A DNA stretch of 23,073 nt from NCBI GenBank assembly GCA_024638525.1, contig JAHEKB010000006.1:1-23073 (forward strand), in the 5' to 3' direction. Shown here piece after piece: positions 21,745 through 23,073 of the stretch. This DNA comes from Bacteroidota bacterium (GTDB taxonomy: Bacteria > Bacteroidota > Bacteroidia > NS11-12g > UBA9320). The number at the start of each line of letters is the position of its first letter. Within the stretch, counting starts at the first letter, position 1. The position numbers and the translations under genes were made by a program. The notes beneath the pieces were generated by a model, which was not told where the DNA came from, did not search any database, and saw nothing but the letters and a program-made list of their open reading frames with translations.

Positions 21745-23073
21745 ATGCAGACATTTGAAACACTTGGGCTCAAAGATGAGCTCCTTTCGGCTGTAGCCAA
21801 TTTGGGCTTCACCCAACCTACACCAATCCAAGAATTATCCATTCCGCAAGTACTGGGTTCAGATCAAGATCTGATAGCCTATGCACAGACGGGAACTGGA
21901 AAAACCGCAGCATTCGGCTTGCCAATACTACACCGAATCGATGAATTTGATAAAAGGATTCAATGCATCATATTGAGCCCCACTAGAGAACTTGGAATAC
22001 AAATCAGCAAAGACATTGAATCGTTCTCTAAAGGAATGAAAGTCAAAACCCTAGCGGTATATGGTGGTGCAAGTATTGAACAACAAATGAGCAGCCTAAA
22101 AAGAGGCTGCCAAATTGTAGTCGGCACACCTGGCAGAACCTTAGACTTGATCCGAAGAGGTCAATTGGACCTAAGCCATGTAAAATGGGTAGTGCTCGAC
22201 GAAGCTGACGAAATGCTTTCCATGGGCTTTGCAGAGGACATGGATGCAATCTTGGCCAATACTCCGAAAGAAAAACAAACACTTCTGTTCTCAGCAACCA
22301 TGCCTCGAGAGATGGTGAAACTTGCCAATAAGTACATGCACGATCCTGTTGAAATTTCAGCAGGAAGCAAGCAAGAAGCTAATACCAATGTTCATCACGT
22401 CTACCATCTTATTCATCACAGAGATAGATATCTTGCTCTAAAGCGAGCTGTTGATTTTCATCCTGAGATTTACGGTATCATATTTTGTAGAACGAGAAGT
22501 GAAACCAAGAACGTAGCTGAAAAACTCGCAGCAGATGGCTACAATACGGATGCATTGCACGGAGACCTATCACAGGCTCAGAGGGATTATGTGATGAATA
22601 GATTTAGAAATCGACAGGTTCAATTGCTCATAGCCACCGATGTGGCAGCTCGAGGACTGGATGTTCAAGACCTCACCCATGTGATCAATTATAATCTACC
22701 AGACGAGGATGAAGTATATATTCATAGAAGCGGAAGAACTGGCAGAGCGGAAAGCTTTGGGGTTTCACTGGTGCTTATTAGTCAAAAAGAACAGCAGAGA
22801 CTTAAGCACATAGAAAAAAAGATTGGCAGAAAGTTCGACAGAATGCCTATTCCGCAAGGAAGAGAAATATGCGAAAACCAATTATTTCATTTGATCGACA
22901 ACATCATTAACAACGACATTGTTGACCACCACATCGACAAATTCATGCCTCAAGTCTATGATCTCTTTGACAATATGAGCAAAGAAGACCTTATAAGGCA
23001 GGTGGTATCAGTGGAGTTTAATCGATTCTTGGAATATTACAGGGATGCACCGGACTTGAATGAGAACACATCG
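21745..23073 (+). CDS. DEAD-box ATP-dependent RNA helicase (3' end outside window)
   Basis: The frame is open for 443 codons to the window edge. It starts at ATG 21745 (MQTFETLGLKDELLSAV). All helicase motifs are present in order: the Q motif (GFTQPTPIQE, 21-30), motif I AQTGTGKT (47-54), Ia PTREL (79-83), GG (107-108), Ib TPGR (128-131), II DEAD (152-155), III SAT (183-185), then LHGDLSQAQR (271-280), IATDVAARGLD (296-306) and HRSGRTGR (327-334). After about residue 370 an acidic/helical C-terminal extension begins, as in DeaD/CsdA-type proteins; an RNA-binding domain may follow outside the window. It unwinds structured RNA in ribosome assembly or mRNA decay, often during cold adaptation. 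The long leader fits post-transcriptional control. Confidence 0.95.
   Translation, partial: MQTFETLGLKDELLSAVANLGFTQPTPIQELSIPQVLGSDQDLIAYAQTGTGKTAAFGLPILHRIDEFDKRIQCIILSPTRELGIQISKDIESFSKGMKVKTLAVYGGASIEQQMSSLKRGCQIVVGTPGRTLDLIRRGQLDLSHVKWVVLDEADEMLSMGFAEDMDAILANTPKEKQTLLFSATMPREMVKLANKYMHDPVEISAGSKQEANTNVHHVYHLIHHRDRYLALKRAVDFHPEIYGIIFCRTRSETKNVAEKLAADGYNTDALHGDLSQAQRDYVMNRFRNRQVQLLIATDVAARGLDVQDLTHVINYNLPDEDEVYIHRSGRTGRAESFGVSLVLISQKEQQRLKHIEKKIGRKFDRMPIPQGREICENQLFHLIDNIINNDIVDHHIDKFMPQVYDLFDNMSKEDLIRQVVSVEFNRFLEYYRDAPDLNENTS

Noticed and set aside
21627..21842. Minus-strand 71-residue frame across the helicase start
   Set aside because: It overlaps the well-supported helicase N-terminus and shows no domain or signal peptide.
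1..23073. parS centromere site near parAB
   Set aside because: I looked for the TGTTTCACGTGAAACA-type palindrome and saw none, but this was by eye and a pattern search could still find a diverged copy.
1..23073. CRISPR arrays, insertion sequences, phage genes, tRNA or rRNA
   Set aside because: No spaced direct repeats, transposase-like proteins, or tRNA or rRNA-like sequences were seen.

Overview
This window reads as chromosomal DNA of a Bacteroidota bacterium, most likely a Flavobacteriales or Cryomorphaceae-like lineage. I infer this from three secreted proteins with type IX secretion (T9SS) C-terminal sorting domains, from the Bacteroidota-restricted families DUF5683 and DUF5606, from candidate promoters of the TTTG/TAnnTTTG type, and from the general lack of Shine-Dalgarno sequences. 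Coding density is very high. I saw no insertion sequence, prophage gene, CRISPR array, rRNA or tRNA. This is a core-genome region, and I did not find a clear new defence or mobile system.

Layout. Positions 1-66 hold the 5' end of an exported protein on the minus strand. Positions 121-4002 are a minus-strand cluster: a UPF0173 metallo-hydrolase, parA, parB, DUF5683 and a 3-hydroxybutyryl-CoA dehydrogenase. Diverging from it is an orphan family-5 solute-binding lipoprotein (3976-5619). It meets a 1007-residue multidomain T9SS surface protein (5623-8646, minus). DUF5606 and kdsA (KDO-8-phosphate synthase) follow on the minus strand. Next come a very short T9SS protein (plus) and an alpha/beta-hydrolase lipoprotein (minus). 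fabI and a sulfotransferase then lie back to back on the plus strand. They meet an 848-residue Asp-box propeller lipoprotein with a T9SS tail, which lies behind folB (minus). From 16103 to 20683 four plus-strand genes overlap one another: a glutaryl-CoA dehydrogenase-type enzyme, an unidentified lipoprotein, a phosphohexomutase and a DUF2279 protein. A YdeI-like protein follows. The only long gap is 21292-21744, and a DEAD-box RNA helicase then runs off the window.

How the genes work together. The biochemical themes are cell-envelope building (kdsA, fabI, phosphohexomutase), acyl-CoA catabolism (hydroxybutyryl-CoA and glutaryl-CoA type dehydrogenases), chromosome partitioning (parAB), folate synthesis (folB) and surface display through T9SS. 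The most interesting points are: a protein that carries both a lipobox and a T9SS sorting domain; an unknown lipoprotein overlapping an acyl-CoA dehydrogenase on one side and a sugar mutase on the other; a zero-gap fabI-sulfotransferase pair; back-to-back -7 elements between folB and the acyl-CoA dehydrogenase; several promoter motifs that nearly touch the start codon; and a leader of roughly 170 nt before the RNA helicase that follows a possible small membrane-peptide ORF.
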